A DNA stretch of 64,000 nt from Luteipulveratus halotolerans (GCF_001247745.1 NZ_LAIR01000002.1:310001-374000); one strand, 5' to 3'; shown: positions 24,076 through 33,059, counted from the stretch's first letter. Numbers and translations are program-made. The notes: generated by a model from the sequence alone, not told the origin.

Positions 24076-24081
24076 ACGCTA
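24076..24081 (-). promoter_or_regulatory. -10 element TAGCGT, leaderless-type, of radA
   Basis: TAGCGT on the minus strand, 7 bases before the radA ATG. Confidence 0.6.
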
Positions 24082-24141
24082 GGTGCTCCCACCGACAACG
24101 TCCCGCAGCCCGCGGCGGGCGCGTCGGGGAGACTGGACCAC

Positions 24142-24777
24142 ATGCGTACAGAGCTGGACGTGGCCGACCTCGAGGCCGCCGTGACCTATCGCCTGCTCAC
24201 GGCGAGCGTCGTGCCCCGACCGATCGCGTGGGTGTCGACGCGCTCGGCCGACGGCGTCGACAACATCGCGCCGCACTCGTTCTTCACGATCGCGAGCACC
24301 AGCCCGCCCGTCGTGCAGTTCACCTCGGTGGGTGAGAAGGACTCGCTGCGCAACGCGGTCGCGACGGGGGAGTTCGTCGTGTGCTTCGCGCCCGAGGCGT
24401 TGACCCGCCACATCAACGAGTCGGCGACCGACTTCCCGTCCGACCAGAGCGAGTTCGACGCGGTCGGCATCGAGCGTGAGCCGTCGATGACGGTGGCGCC
24501 GAGCCGCGTCGCCGACTCACCCATCGCGCTGGAGTGTGTGCTGGAGCGCGCGATCGAGGTCGGCGACTCGACGATCGTGCTCGGCCGCGTGCAGCACATC
24601 GCCCTCGACCCGGCCGTGGTCGACGACAGCGACGGCCTGCCGCACCCGCGCATCGACCTGATGCGCCCGATGTCGCGGCTGGGCCGCAACGAGTGGGGCA
24701 GCCTCGGCGAGGTCCACGACATCCCGCGCGAGCCGTACGCCGACCGGTTGCGTCGGCAGTCGCAGCAGGGGCAGTGA
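24142..24777 (+). CDS. Flavin reductase-like / FMN-binding split-barrel protein
   Basis: A 211-residue flavin-binding protein. Motifs are YRLLTASVVPRPIAWVSTRSADGVDNIAPHSFFTIASTSPPVV near the N-terminus, KDSLRNAVATGEFVV, and SRLGRNEWGSLGEV toward the C-terminus. These mark the flavin reductase domain subgroup that often accompanies flavin-dependent monooxygenases. It could supply FMNH2 to the two monooxygenases that lie convergently just downstream, only 9 bp from its stop. It is divergent from radA, with ATG 24142 preceded by GGGGAG. The reductase role for these particular enzymes is inferred from position. Confidence 0.8.
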   Translation: MRTELDVADLEAAVTYRLLTASVVPRPIAWVSTRSADGVDNIAPHSFFTIASTSPPVVQFTSVGEKDSLRNAVATGEFVVCFAPEALTRHINESATDFPSDQSEFDAVGIEREPSMTVAPSRVADSPIALECVLERAIEVGDSTIVLGRVQHIALDPAVVDDSDGLPHPRIDLMRPMSRLGRNEWGSLGEVHDIPREPYADRLRRQSQQGQ

Positions 24778-24786
24778 CCCCTGGCG

Positions 24787-26160
24787 TCACGAGGCCCGTG
24801 CGGCACCCTCGTCGTCGGAAAGCGTTGGTAGCCCGAGGTTCTCGCGCAGAGTGGCGCCCGTGTAGTCCGTGCGGAAGACGCCCTTCTCCTGCAGGAGGGG
24901 TACGACCTCGTCGACGAACCCACCGAGCCCGCCGGGCGTGATGTGCGGGACGAGGATGAACCCGTCGCTCGCGTCGTCCTGCACGTGCCGGTCGATCGCG
25001 TCGGCGATCGTGCGCGCCGAGCCGACGAACGAGTGACGCCCCGAGACCTCGATGACCAGGTCGCGGATCGACAGTCCTTCGGCCTGAGCTCGCTCACGCC
25101 AGGTGCGGGCGAGCTCGATCGGGTCCTCGTGCCGGCGTACGCTCGCGCGGCCTCGCGCGATGGTGTGCTCACCGGTGTCGGGATCGACGTCGGGCAGCGG
25201 CCCCTCCGGGTCGTACGCCGACAGGTCGCGGTTCCAGACCTGCTCGAGGAAGTTGATCGCCGTGGCGCCGCTGACCTGCTGACGGCGTACGACGGCGGCC
25301 CGCTCCTCGGCGTCGGCGTCGGTGTCGCCGATGACGAACGTCGCGGCGGGCAGGATCAGCAGGTCGTCCCGGGAGCGCCCGAACTTCGCCAGCCGGCTCT
25401 TGACGTCGGCGTAGAACGTGCGGCCCGCGTCGTACTCGCTGTGGCGGGAGAAGATCGCGTCGGCCTGGGCGGCGGCGAAGCCACGACCCTCGTCGGAGTC
25501 GCCGGCCTGGAAGATGACCGGTCGTCCCTGCGGGCTGCGCGGCACGTTGAACCGGCCGTGGATGTCGAACTGTGAGTCGTGGCGGGCGAACTCGCCCGCA
25601 TCCGGGCGGGCGAGGAACTGACCCGACTCGGCATCGGCGACCACGTCGTCATCGCGCCAGGAGTCGAGCAGCTCGAGGGTCGTCTCGAGGAAGAGCCTGG
25701 CCCGTTCGTAGCGCTGGTCGGCCGGGAGGTAGCCACCGCGCCGGAAGTTCTCGCCCGTGAAGGCGTCCCAGCTGGTCACGACGTTCCAGGCCGCGCGTCC
25801 CCCGGAGAGGTGGTCCAAGGAGGCGAACTGCCTTGCGACGTCGTACGGTTCGTTGAACGTCGAGTTGATCGTGCCAGCGAGTCCGAGGCGGTCGGTGACG
25901 GCCGACAGCGCGCTGAGGATCGCGAAGGTGTCCGGACGGCCCACGACGTCGAGGTCGTAGATCTGGCCACGCTGCTCACGCAGGCGCAGGCCCTCGGCGA
26001 GGAAGAGGAAGTCGAGCTTGCCGCGCTCGGCGGTCTGGGCGAACTCCTTGAACGACGCGAAGCCGATGTGGCTGCCCGACTGCGGGTCGCTCCAGACGGT
26101 GGTGTTGTTGACGCCGGGGAAGTGCGCGGCGAGGTGAATCTGCTTGGTGGGCTTCGACAT
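24787..26160 (-). CDS. FMN-dependent monooxygenase, NtaA/SnaA/DszA family
   Basis: A 457-residue luciferase-like monooxygenase that uses FMNH2 and oxygen. Family landmarks are QIHLAAHFPGVNNTTVWSDPQSGSHIGF, KLDFLFLAEGLRL, PDTFAILSALSAVTDRLGLAGTINSTFNEPYDVARQFASLDHLSGGRAAWNVVTS, GGYLPADQRYERA, SPQGRPVIFQAGDSDEGR and IADAIDRHVQDDASDGFIL. Length and motifs fit the NtaA/DszA group, whose members act on aminocarboxylates or on organic sulfur compounds. It is second in an operon headed by a SAM-IV riboswitch, so a sulfur-releasing substrate (sulfone or sulfonate type) is more likely than nitrilotriacetate. Confidence 0.85.
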   Translation of the reverse strand: MSKPTKQIHLAAHFPGVNNTTVWSDPQSGSHIGFASFKEFAQTAERGKLDFLFLAEGLRLREQRGQIYDLDVVGRPDTFAILSALSAVTDRLGLAGTINSTFNEPYDVARQFASLDHLSGGRAAWNVVTSWDAFTGENFRRGGYLPADQRYERARLFLETTLELLDSWRDDDVVADAESGQFLARPDAGEFARHDSQFDIHGRFNVPRSPQGRPVIFQAGDSDEGRGFAAAQADAIFSRHSEYDAGRTFYADVKSRLAKFGRSRDDLLILPAATFVIGDTDADAEERAAVVRRQQVSGATAINFLEQVWNRDLSAYDPEGPLPDVDPDTGEHTIARGRASVRRHEDPIELARTWRERAQAEGLSIRDLVIEVSGRHSFVGSARTIADAIDRHVQDDASDGFILVPHITPGGLGGFVDEVVPLLQEKGVFRTDYTGATLRENLGLPTLSDDEGAARAS

Positions 26161-26181
26161 TCGTGATCATCCTCTCCGGGT

Positions 26182-27366
26182 TCAGGCGGCGTATCGGTTG
26201 GCGGGGCGCGCGAGGCCGAGATGGTCGCGCAGGGTGCGGCCGTCGTACGCCGACCGGAAGAGTCCGCGTCGACGCAGCTCCGGTACGAGTCCGTCGACGA
26301 TGTGAGGGAGGTCGACGGTGTTGACTGCCGGTCGCAGCCGGGCGCCGGAAAGCCCTGCGGCAGACCAGGACTCGATGAGGTCGGCCAGGCCCGGGACCCC
26401 ACCGACGTAGATCAGCGCGTCGGACTCCAACGGTGAGCCTGCGAGGTCGTTGAGGTGCGCCAGTCGTTCGGCGGCACGGGTGGCGTCCTCGTCGAGCACG
26501 ACCAGCACGTCCCCGAGCACGCGGACGTCGTCCTCACGGCCGGCCCGCTGCTGCGCCGCGCGGATCGTCGGCAACGCCTCGGCGGCGTCGTCCTTCGGGG
26601 TGACGAAACCGACATCGGCGGACGTGCCGATCAGCTGCCACGGGCGTTCGTCGTGCCCGAGCGCCGCGACGACAGGCTGTCCCTGCGGTGGGCGCGGCGT
26701 GATCGAGGGGCCGCGCACGCTGAAGTGCTCGCCCTCGAAGTCGATGTAGTGCAGCCTGTCGCGGTCGACGAACCGGCCGGTCGCGGCGTCGCGGATCTCG
26801 GCGTTGTCCTCCCATGAGTCCCACAGCCGGCGCAGCACCTCGACGTAGTCGTCGGTCTCGTCGAACAGGGCGTTCGCGAACGACCGCTGACCGTCGGCGT
26901 CGAGGTCGGACCAGTCGCCGAGCTCGCGGCGACCGAAGTGCGCCGACTCGTCACGACGGCCTCCGATGCGCACCTGTACGCCGGCCCGGCCGCTCGTGAC
27001 GTAGTCCAGCGTGGCGATGGCCTTGGAGATGTGGAACGGCTCGGTGTGTGTCGTGATCGCGAGCGGTACCAACCCGATTCGGCTGGTGAGCGCGCCGACG
27101 TGGTTGGCGACGTGGACGGCGTCGAGCCGTCCTCGTACGCGGTCGGTGCGGGGGTCGTGGTGGAGGCCGTCGTCGGCCTGCAGTGCGAGCCCGTCCTCGA
27201 TGGTGACCAGGTCGAGCGTGCCGCGCTCGGCGAGCAGGACGAGGTCGGTCCAGTAGCGGGCGGTGAACAGCTCGTCGGCCCGCGCGGACGGGTCACGCCA
27301 CGAGCCGGGGTGCCAGCCGGTGCCGTCGAGGGCCAGGGCGAGATGGGTCGTCGAAGATGTGCTCAT
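26182..27366 (-). CDS. LLM-class flavin-dependent monooxygenase
   Basis: A 394-residue luciferase-like protein, smaller than and only distantly related to its downstream partner. It opens HLALALDGTGWHPGSWRD and continues TIEDGLALQ, VGALTSRIGLVPLAITTHTEPFHISKAIATLDYVTSGRAGVQVRIGG, ITPRPPQGQPVVAALGHDERPWQLIG and VGGVPGLADLIESW. ATG 27366 has GGGAGG 6 bases upstream. It is the first gene behind the SAM-IV riboswitch and lies 21 bp from the second monooxygenase. Pairs of such enzymes occur in organosulfur use. The substrate is not visible. Confidence 0.82.
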   Translation of the reverse strand: MSTSSTTHLALALDGTGWHPGSWRDPSARADELFTARYWTDLVLLAERGTLDLVTIEDGLALQADDGLHHDPRTDRVRGRLDAVHVANHVGALTSRIGLVPLAITTHTEPFHISKAIATLDYVTSGRAGVQVRIGGRRDESAHFGRRELGDWSDLDADGQRSFANALFDETDDYVEVLRRLWDSWEDNAEIRDAATGRFVDRDRLHYIDFEGEHFSVRGPSITPRPPQGQPVVAALGHDERPWQLIGTSADVGFVTPKDDAAEALPTIRAAQQRAGREDDVRVLGDVLVVLDEDATRAAERLAHLNDLAGSPLESDALIYVGGVPGLADLIESWSAAGLSGARLRPAVNTVDLPHIVDGLVPELRRRGLFRSAYDGRTLRDHLGLARPANRYAA

Positions 27367-27399
27367 GGGTGCCTCCCGGGCGGCTCGCGCCGCGTCGTC

Positions 27400-27507
27400 G
27401 CGCTTGCCGCACGGGTTCATGCGGCCGGGTCGTCACCTGGGGCACCCCGCCGCGGTCGGAGGGTTGCCGGTCAGCGAGCCAGGGCTTGTCGCTGACACTC
27501 AAGACCG
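27400..27507 (-). ncRNA. SAM-IV riboswitch
   Basis: Read on the minus strand from 27506: GGTCTTGAGTGTCAGCGACA, then the P2 arm AAGCCCTGGCTCGCTGACC, GGCAACCCTCCGACCGCGG, CGGGGTGCCCCAGGTGACGA, CCCGGCCGCATGAACCCGTG. The blocks GGCAACCCTCC, the following helix and GGGGTGCCCC-GGTGA-GACC are the conserved core of actinobacterial SAM-IV riboswitches, with P1 GGTC/GACC. It precedes the two monooxygenase genes. S-adenosylmethionine binding normally lowers expression of sulfur genes; since the aptamer ends about 30 bases before the GGGAGG site, control of translation is likely. Confidence 0.88.
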
Positions 27508-27556
27508 CGATCACGATAACGCACAGTTATTCGTATGAGAAGTAGATGGGCATGAT

Positions 27557-27597
27557 CGGCCGCCCCGGTGAGGCGTGAGTCCTGACCGGGGCGGCCG
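27557..27597. terminator. Terminator hairpin after the GH19-like gene
   Basis: CGGCCGCCCCGGT pairs with ACCGGGGCGGCCG (13 bp), with further imperfect pairing inside (GAGG/CCTG). It lies just downstream of the hydrolase gene and upstream of the riboswitch promoter. Confidence 0.78.
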
Positions 27598-27614
27598 GGG
27601 GTGCGCAGGCGCGA

Positions 27615-29051
27615 TCAGCAGGTGACGCCCGTCGGAGCCTTGCCGGTCAGCACCTTGTACGCGCTCTTGAAGTCGGCGCACCGCTGCTGGCGGCTAGGGT
27701 TGCTCGGCTGGTCGCTGCCACCGAACCCGATGGCCGTGGCCACGCGGCCCATGTCGTTCTGGTCCGCGTACGCGTTCAGCGGGCGCTCCTTGGTCCAGTA
27801 CCACCGGGCGATCGGAGCACTCCACTTCAATGACGCGGCCCGTGTCGGCGTGCCCAGGAGGTCGACTCCGAGATAGCTGCCCGCGGACTTGTAGTTGAAG
27901 TCGGCCGTCAGCTGGATGAAGCCGCGTCCCTTGTACCGAGCGCCGACCCCGACCTCGGACGCGTTGTACCTCACGTTCGACTCCGAGACGAGCGTCGCGA
28001 GGAACGCCGCCTTGCGGGACGGGGTCGTGATGCGGCCCTTCTTCATCGCGGCGTTCAGCGACGGCAGACCCTTCTCGACGGTGGCCTTGTCGCCGACGCG
28101 TGTCCCGAACATCGCCTTGAGGTCGTTGTAGGTGACGTCGGTGCCGCTCTCGGATCCCGTCTTCACCGCGCACGTATCGGGCACCGTGGTGATCGGGGCG
28201 TCCGCGGGGTACGACGAGCTCACCTTCGTGGCCGACGAGACGCCGGAGCCGCGGCTGGGGTCGGCGACCAGGCTGCGGTAGACGCCCTGACCGCTACGCC
28301 GCAGCACGACCCCGCCACCGGCCGACGTGATCGCCCGCGACGCGCCGAACTTCTCGCGCACGGTCAGCGAACGCTCGGTCCAGCCGCTCTTGCCGGCGGT
28401 CAGGTCGGAGTAGTGCAGGTTGCCGCGGGAGTCGGTCCACCCGAGCTCCCAGTCCGATCCGGCGTTGCCGAAGAACGCGACCGGTGAGGCGTTGAACCCG
28501 GCGACCTTCACGTACCCCGACGGCGCCTTCGTGGTGGTCACGCTCGACATGGCGTAGAGCGCACCGCCCTTGACGCCGTACAGCCGCTTGCCGTCGGACG
28601 TGAGCCGGCTGAAGCCGTACTTGTTCGGCTTCGACGCCGTGCCGCTCGCGAGGTTGGTGCCCGAGTTGAGCGTGCGCTTGTCCTTGTTGAACGAGTACGA
28701 GCGCAGGCCGCCGTTGCGGTCGGTGACGAGCAGCTGGACCGAGCCCTTGCCCTCGGTGTGCGCGGCGACCGCGAGGCCGGGGCGCGACTTCGGCAGGGAG
28801 CCGACCTTCGTCCACTGGTACGCCGTGGGCCTGGCCTTCTCCATGCCCGTCACGCTGGCGTACCACAGCTGCGTACCGCCTTCGCGCAGCTGGAACATGC
28901 GCGTGCTGGTGCTGCACTCGACGGCGCTCAGCGACGGTGCCGCCTGAGCGGGGCTGCCCGGGCCGAGGACGGTGAAGCCGACTCCGACGGATGCGCCGGC
29001 GGTGGCGAGGACGACTGCGGTGGTGAGCTTACGGTTCTTCGAGATGTTCAT
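27615..29051 (-). CDS. Secreted GH19-like (chitinase/lysozyme) hydrolase with N-terminal beta-propeller-like domain
   Basis: A 478-residue exported protein. The signal peptide is residues 1-37 (TTAVVLATAGASVGVGF, cleavage near AQA). Residues about 45-300 form a repetitive domain (MFQLREGGTQLWYASV, YGFSRLTSDGKRLYGVKGG, WELGWTDSRGNLHYSD, GGGVVLRRSGQGVYRSL) resembling tachylectin-type propellers. The same domain opens the next gene. The C-terminal 180 residues are GH19/lysozyme-like: TYNDLKAMFG, RKAAFLATLVSESNVRYN (candidate catalytic Glu), YKGRGFIQLTADFNYKSAG and ATAIGFGGSD. It probably cuts glycan chains of peptidoglycan or chitin outside the cell. A riboswitch-controlled operon lies downstream. 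Confidence 0.82.
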   Translation of the reverse strand: MNISKNRKLTTAVVLATAGASVGVGFTVLGPGSPAQAAPSLSAVECSTSTRMFQLREGGTQLWYASVTGMEKARPTAYQWTKVGSLPKSRPGLAVAAHTEGKGSVQLLVTDRNGGLRSYSFNKDKRTLNSGTNLASGTASKPNKYGFSRLTSDGKRLYGVKGGALYAMSSVTTTKAPSGYVKVAGFNASPVAFFGNAGSDWELGWTDSRGNLHYSDLTAGKSGWTERSLTVREKFGASRAITSAGGGVVLRRSGQGVYRSLVADPSRGSGVSSATKVSSSYPADAPITTVPDTCAVKTGSESGTDVTYNDLKAMFGTRVGDKATVEKGLPSLNAAMKKGRITTPSRKAAFLATLVSESNVRYNASEVGVGARYKGRGFIQLTADFNYKSAGSYLGVDLLGTPTRAASLKWSAPIARWYWTKERPLNAYADQNDMGRVATAIGFGGSDQPSNPSRQQRCADFKSAYKVLTGKAPTGVTC

Positions 29052-29088
29052 GACTTCTCCTTGTGCGTTGCGTGTGGTTGGGAAGGGC

Positions 29089-30432
29089 TCAGTACGAGCA
29101 GCCGGACGTGGGGAGCGAGTTCAGGGACGGTGCGGTCTTGCCGTCGTAGACCGCGAGGAGCAGCGGCTGGGGGCAGCGCAGCGTGCTGCCGGTCTTCAGC
29201 TGGACGTGCAGGTGCGGACCCGTGGAGTGGCCGGTGTTACCTGACTTGCCGATCAGCTGGCCGGCCTTGACGGTTGCGCCGGGCGCAACGCTGCGGGTCG
29301 AGAGGTGGCAGTAGACGTAGGAGCCACCGTCGTCCGCTGAGATCTGTACGCCGTTGCCGCATCCGCCTCCGACATGCGTCACCCGTCCGCCACGGATCGC
29401 CTTGACCGAGGTCCCGGTCGGGACGGCGAGGTCGAGCGAGGGGTAGTCGTGGTGGGGGTCGTCGTACTCGCTGCGCGGCTGAGCGCCCTTGTCGAGGGGC
29501 AACGAGTAGCCGCTGGAGGACTGCGGTGGTGCGGTGGTCTTGCAGGTGTCGGGGACGGTGGTCATGGGGATGGTGTTGGGGGCCTTGAAGGTCTTGGTCA
29601 GGGTGGTGGTCCTGGTGACCTTGCCGGTCTTGGCGGAGGGGTTGACGTGGTGGCGGACGAGGTTGTCGCCGGAGGAGCGCAGGACGATGCCGGCGCCGGG
29701 GGTGGTGATGGCGTCGGAGGTCCAGCCCTTGGCGACGGTGGTGGTGTTGGCCAGGTGCCAGCCCTTGGTGGCGGAGATGTTGCCGTAGCGGACGTTGCCC
29801 TTGGAGTCGGTCCAGGCGATCTCGTAGGAGCCGCCGGCGTTGGCCCAGAACGCGGCGGGGTAGAAGCCCTTGAGGCCGGCGACGGTGGAGCGGCCGGTGG
29901 GGGCCTTGGTGGTGGAGATGCCGGTCATGACGGTGAGGCGGCCGCTGCCGGCGCCCCAGACGCGGGTGCCGTCGGAGGTGAGGGAGGTGAAGCGGTAGGC
30001 GCCGGGCTTGGTGGTGGTGCCGCCCTTGGCGAGGGTGCGGGCGCTGGTGACCTTGCCGTCCTTCTTGTTGTAGGCCAGGGAGCGCAGGGCGCCGGTCTGG
30101 TCCGACAGGAGGATCTGGATGCTCTCCTTGCCCTCGGAGTGCGCGGCGATGGACAGGCCCTTGGCGCCGGTGACGGTGTAGACCTTCTGCCAGCCGTAGA
30201 CACTCGGCTTGGTGCTGTTGGCCTTGCTGATCGAGGCGGCCCAGATCTGGGTGCCGCCGCCGCGCAGCTGGAAGACGCGGCTGGCGGTTGTGCAGGAGGT
30301 GCTCGCGGCGGTCGAGCTGACCGCGGGTGTGGCGTCGGCGGTTCCGGACGGGCCGGCCAGGGTGAGGCCGACGCCTCCGAGAGCGCTTGCAGCAACGATG
30401 GCTGCGCCGGTGATCTGATGACGAGTACGCAT
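29089..30432 (-). CDS. Secreted M23 (LytM) peptidase with the same N-terminal propeller-like domain
   Basis: A 447-residue exported peptidase. A signal peptide (AAIVAASALGGVGLTLAG, cleavage near ADA) precedes a domain of about 255 residues closely related to that of the next gene: VFQLRGGGTQIWAASI, YRFTSLTSDGTRVWGAGSG, YEIAWTDSKGNVRYGN, GAGIVLRSSGDNLVRHHV. The C-terminal M23 domain shows the zinc ligands in HHDYPSLDLAVPTG (H-x-x-x-D type), GVQISADDGGSYVYCHL and GPHLHVQLKTG. It cleaves peptide cross-links in peptidoglycan. Translation starts at ATG 30432 after GAAGGGAAAG. It lies 37 bp upstream of the GH19-like gene and is probably co-transcribed with it. Confidence 0.87.
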   Translation of the reverse strand: MRTRHQITGAAIVAASALGGVGLTLAGPSGTADATPAVSSTAASTSCTTASRVFQLRGGGTQIWAASISKANSTKPSVYGWQKVYTVTGAKGLSIAAHSEGKESIQILLSDQTGALRSLAYNKKDGKVTSARTLAKGGTTTKPGAYRFTSLTSDGTRVWGAGSGRLTVMTGISTTKAPTGRSTVAGLKGFYPAAFWANAGGSYEIAWTDSKGNVRYGNISATKGWHLANTTTVAKGWTSDAITTPGAGIVLRSSGDNLVRHHVNPSAKTGKVTRTTTLTKTFKAPNTIPMTTVPDTCKTTAPPQSSSGYSLPLDKGAQPRSEYDDPHHDYPSLDLAVPTGTSVKAIRGGRVTHVGGGCGNGVQISADDGGSYVYCHLSTRSVAPGATVKAGQLIGKSGNTGHSTGPHLHVQLKTGSTLRCPQPLLLAVYDGKTAPSLNSLPTSGCSY

Positions 30433-30521
30433 GGGACTTTCCCTTCGATGAGTGCCGCACCGGATCTCTCGTCCGGCGTCGTCACCACCGTCGTGCGCGC
30501 GCACTCGTCATCCCACGGACA

Positions 30522-33059
30522 TCAACCCGTACGAACCCCGTACGTCCACCCGTGCGACCGGCGTACGGGTCGGACGACAGTCAGGTGTGATGTCACCGAA
30601 ACCCTTGCACCGCAACGCTTCTCGGCCTCAATAGCCTGAGCGTGCTCGCCGCGCGCCAGGTGTACGCGTGCGGCCGCCGCCCAGTGCTCCTGCGCCTCCG
30701 CGGCCCGTCCGATCGCGTCGAGGGCGGTCGCCATCCGGGTCCGCAGCCGACCCTCCCACTGCAGGCCGCCACCGTCCTGGACCAGCTCGAGGCCGCGGCC
30801 GAGGACGTCGATGCCGACACCCACGTCGCCGGAGACGACGTACCAGTAGCCCAGCTCGTCCAGCGCCTCGGTCTCCAGTGCCCGGTCGTCGATGGCACGG
30901 GCGCCCGCGACGGCGGAGTCGAGCAGTCGGCCGGACTCGGAGAGCTCGGCGAGGTCGCGCAGCACGACGCCCAGGTTGATCTGAGCCATGACCACACCAC
31001 GCGGTGTGTCCAGCCGGGTGTAGAGCTCCAGCGCCTGCCTCCCGGAGTACGCCGCCTGGTCGAGAGCACCGCTCTCGCGGCGGATCAGGGTGAGGTCGCG
31101 CCAGGCGCAGGCCTGCAGCCGCAGATCGCCCGCCTCGCGGGCCAGGTCGAGGACCTGCTCGACCTCGCGCGCGGCCTCCGAGCACCGACCGATCCGCTTC
31201 AGGGCGAGTGCGGCCGCCGACCGGGCCCAGCCCTCGCACACCGGGTCGTCCAGGTGGAGCGCCTGCGCAAGGGCCGAGCGTGCGTGCCGGAGTGCGTCGG
31301 CGTTCTCGCCGCGTCCCGAGAGGGCGAGCGCGAGGTCCTGCTCGAGCCAGGCTCGTTCAGCGGAGGCGTCGGGCCCCAGCCCCGCGATCGCGAGGGACAC
31401 CTGCTCGGGCCAGCCGGCCGTGTCGACGCGGGTGACGTAGTAGGTGATCATCCCGAGCGTCAGGCGTGCGATGTCGACCGCGCTGGTCGGGTCGTCCGCA
31501 CGGACCTGGTCGACGAGCCGTAGCAGCAGCGGAGCGTGCGCGGCGAGCACGTCGACGCAGGTCGTGGCGTCCCAGCCGGCGGGCCGCGCCGCGGTGAGCG
31601 CGGCGTCGTCGTACCCCTGCGGTGTGGGTCGTACGAGCCCGCGTGAGCGCCAGGCGACCGCGACGAAGTGGCGCAGCACCCGCCGTCGCGCGGCGACCTG
31701 GTCGGCGGCGCTGACGGTCGCGGCGGCGCGCTCACGGGCGACCTCGTGCACCAGGTCGTGGAGTCGATAGGTGTCGGGGACCGATGCGGCGTCCAGGAGG
31801 CTGACGTCGACGAGGCGGTCCAGGGCGCGGCGTACCTGCGCGACGGGCCGCGCGGCCAGGTGCTCGACCATCGTGGTCGAGAACGTCGTCCCGGGCAGCA
31901 GCCCCAGCAGGTCGAGCACGTGCGCGGCCAGCAGGTCGACGTCGTCCGTGCTCGCGGTGAGCTCGTGGACGGAGGCCGCGAGCGTGCTGCGCAGCGTCAC
32001 GTCGCCCACCGCGAGGTCGACGAGCGTGTCGTGCGAGGCATCGATGCGGTCGGTCAAGAAGCTCGCGGGCCAGTGGGGTCGCGCGAGCAGCTGGGACGAG
32101 ACGAAGCGCAGGGCCAGGGGGAGTCCGGTGCACCGGTCGGCGAGCTCGTCAAGGGCTGCGGGAGCGTCGGCGGCGGCGCTGCCGTGCAGCAGGTCACGCA
32201 CCATTGCGCGGGCATGGTCGTCGGACAGCGGAGGGAGCGCGATCTGGGCGATGTCGGCACCTGAGGTGATCAGGTGCTTGCGACTGGTCATCAGGACCGC
32301 GCAGCGGCTCGATCCCGGCAGCAGCGGCAGCACCTGCTCGGCGTCGGCGACGTTGTCCAGCACGACGAGCAGCTGTGCGTCGCGGGTCATCGTCCTCCAC
32401 ATCGCGGCCGCGCCGTCGACGTCACGCGGCACGCTGTCGGCGTCCTCACCGAGCGAGGTGAGCAACGAGCGCAGCGCGTCCAGGGTCGAGACGGTCTCGG
32501 TGCTGCGGTGCCCGCGCAGGTCCAGGTAGACGTGACCGTCGGCGTACGCCGGTGCCAGGTCCTCGGCGGCGCGCAGGGTCAGCGCGGTCTTGCCGACGCC
32601 GCCCATGCCGACGACCGCGACGGCCTGGTGACGACCGTCGGCGACCGCGGCGTGGACGCGCACGAGGTCGTCGTCGCGGCCGTACAGCCGGCGCGGCGCG
32701 GGCGGCAGCTGACGTGGCGGGCGAGGTGCGCGGGACGGCGTACGGCTCGGCTCCGCGCTCTCGGAAGAGGCGGGGCGCAGATCGGTCGACGCCCGCCCGG
32801 CGACGGCCGGGGCCTGGTCGGCCCCGGGCTCGTCGTCCGGTTCGAGAGCGGCCTCCCGCAGGGCGTCGGCCGCCGCCTCGTCGAGGGCGAGGGCCGCGAT
32901 CAGCAGATCGACCGTCGCCCGCCGCGGGTGCCGCCGCAGACCGCGTTCGAGGAGGCTGATGCCCTCGACGCTGAGCCCCGATCTGCCCGCGAGCTCCTCC
33001 TGCGTGAGCCGCGCGGCGCGGCGTGCCCGCTTCAGCTGACCTCCGAAGTCGTCGGCCAT
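30522..33059 (-). CDS. STAND regulator: XRE HTH, NB-ARC ATPase, TPR repeats (first paralogue)
   Basis: An 845-residue putative ATP-switched transcription regulator. Residues 6-62 are an XRE helix-turn-helix (LTQEELAGRSGLSVEGISLLERG). After a Pro/Ala linker come NB-ARC motifs: Walker A GMGGVGKT (151-158), Walker B LLVVLDN (230-236), VLMTSR and GLPLAL. A winged-helix/ARC2 region leads to TPR-like helices (about 560-815; RAWLEQDLALALSGRGENAD, CAWRDLTLIRRESGALDQA). The architecture is that of AfsR-like STAND proteins with an XRE domain instead of SARP. A second paralogue at 35404 reads in the opposite direction; the secreted hydrolase genes lie around and between the two. The inducer is unknown. 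Confidence 0.85.
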   Translation of the reverse strand: MADDFGGQLKRARRAARLTQEELAGRSGLSVEGISLLERGLRRHPRRATVDLLIAALALDEAAADALREAALEPDDEPGADQAPAVAGRASTDLRPASSESAEPSRTPSRAPRPPRQLPPAPRRLYGRDDDLVRVHAAVADGRHQAVAVVGMGGVGKTALTLRAAEDLAPAYADGHVYLDLRGHRSTETVSTLDALRSLLTSLGEDADSVPRDVDGAAAMWRTMTRDAQLLVVLDNVADAEQVLPLLPGSSRCAVLMTSRKHLITSGADIAQIALPPLSDDHARAMVRDLLHGSAAADAPAALDELADRCTGLPLALRFVSSQLLARPHWPASFLTDRIDASHDTLVDLAVGDVTLRSTLAASVHELTASTDDVDLLAAHVLDLLGLLPGTTFSTTMVEHLAARPVAQVRRALDRLVDVSLLDAASVPDTYRLHDLVHEVARERAAATVSAADQVAARRRVLRHFVAVAWRSRGLVRPTPQGYDDAALTAARPAGWDATTCVDVLAAHAPLLLRLVDQVRADDPTSAVDIARLTLGMITYYVTRVDTAGWPEQVSLAIAGLGPDASAERAWLEQDLALALSGRGENADALRHARSALAQALHLDDPVCEGWARSAAALALKRIGRCSEAAREVEQVLDLAREAGDLRLQACAWRDLTLIRRESGALDQAAYSGRQALELYTRLDTPRGVVMAQINLGVVLRDLAELSESGRLLDSAVAGARAIDDRALETEALDELGYWYVVSGDVGVGIDVLGRGLELVQDGGGLQWEGRLRTRMATALDAIGRAAEAQEHWAAAARVHLARGEHAQAIEAEKRCGARVSVTSHLTVVRPVRRSHGWTYGVRTG

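Noticed and set aside
29374..30639. A Gly-rich plus-strand frame opposite the M23 peptidase gene
   Set aside because: Its low-complexity Gly/Val repeats mirror the codon bias of the propeller-like domain; it is an antisense artefact.
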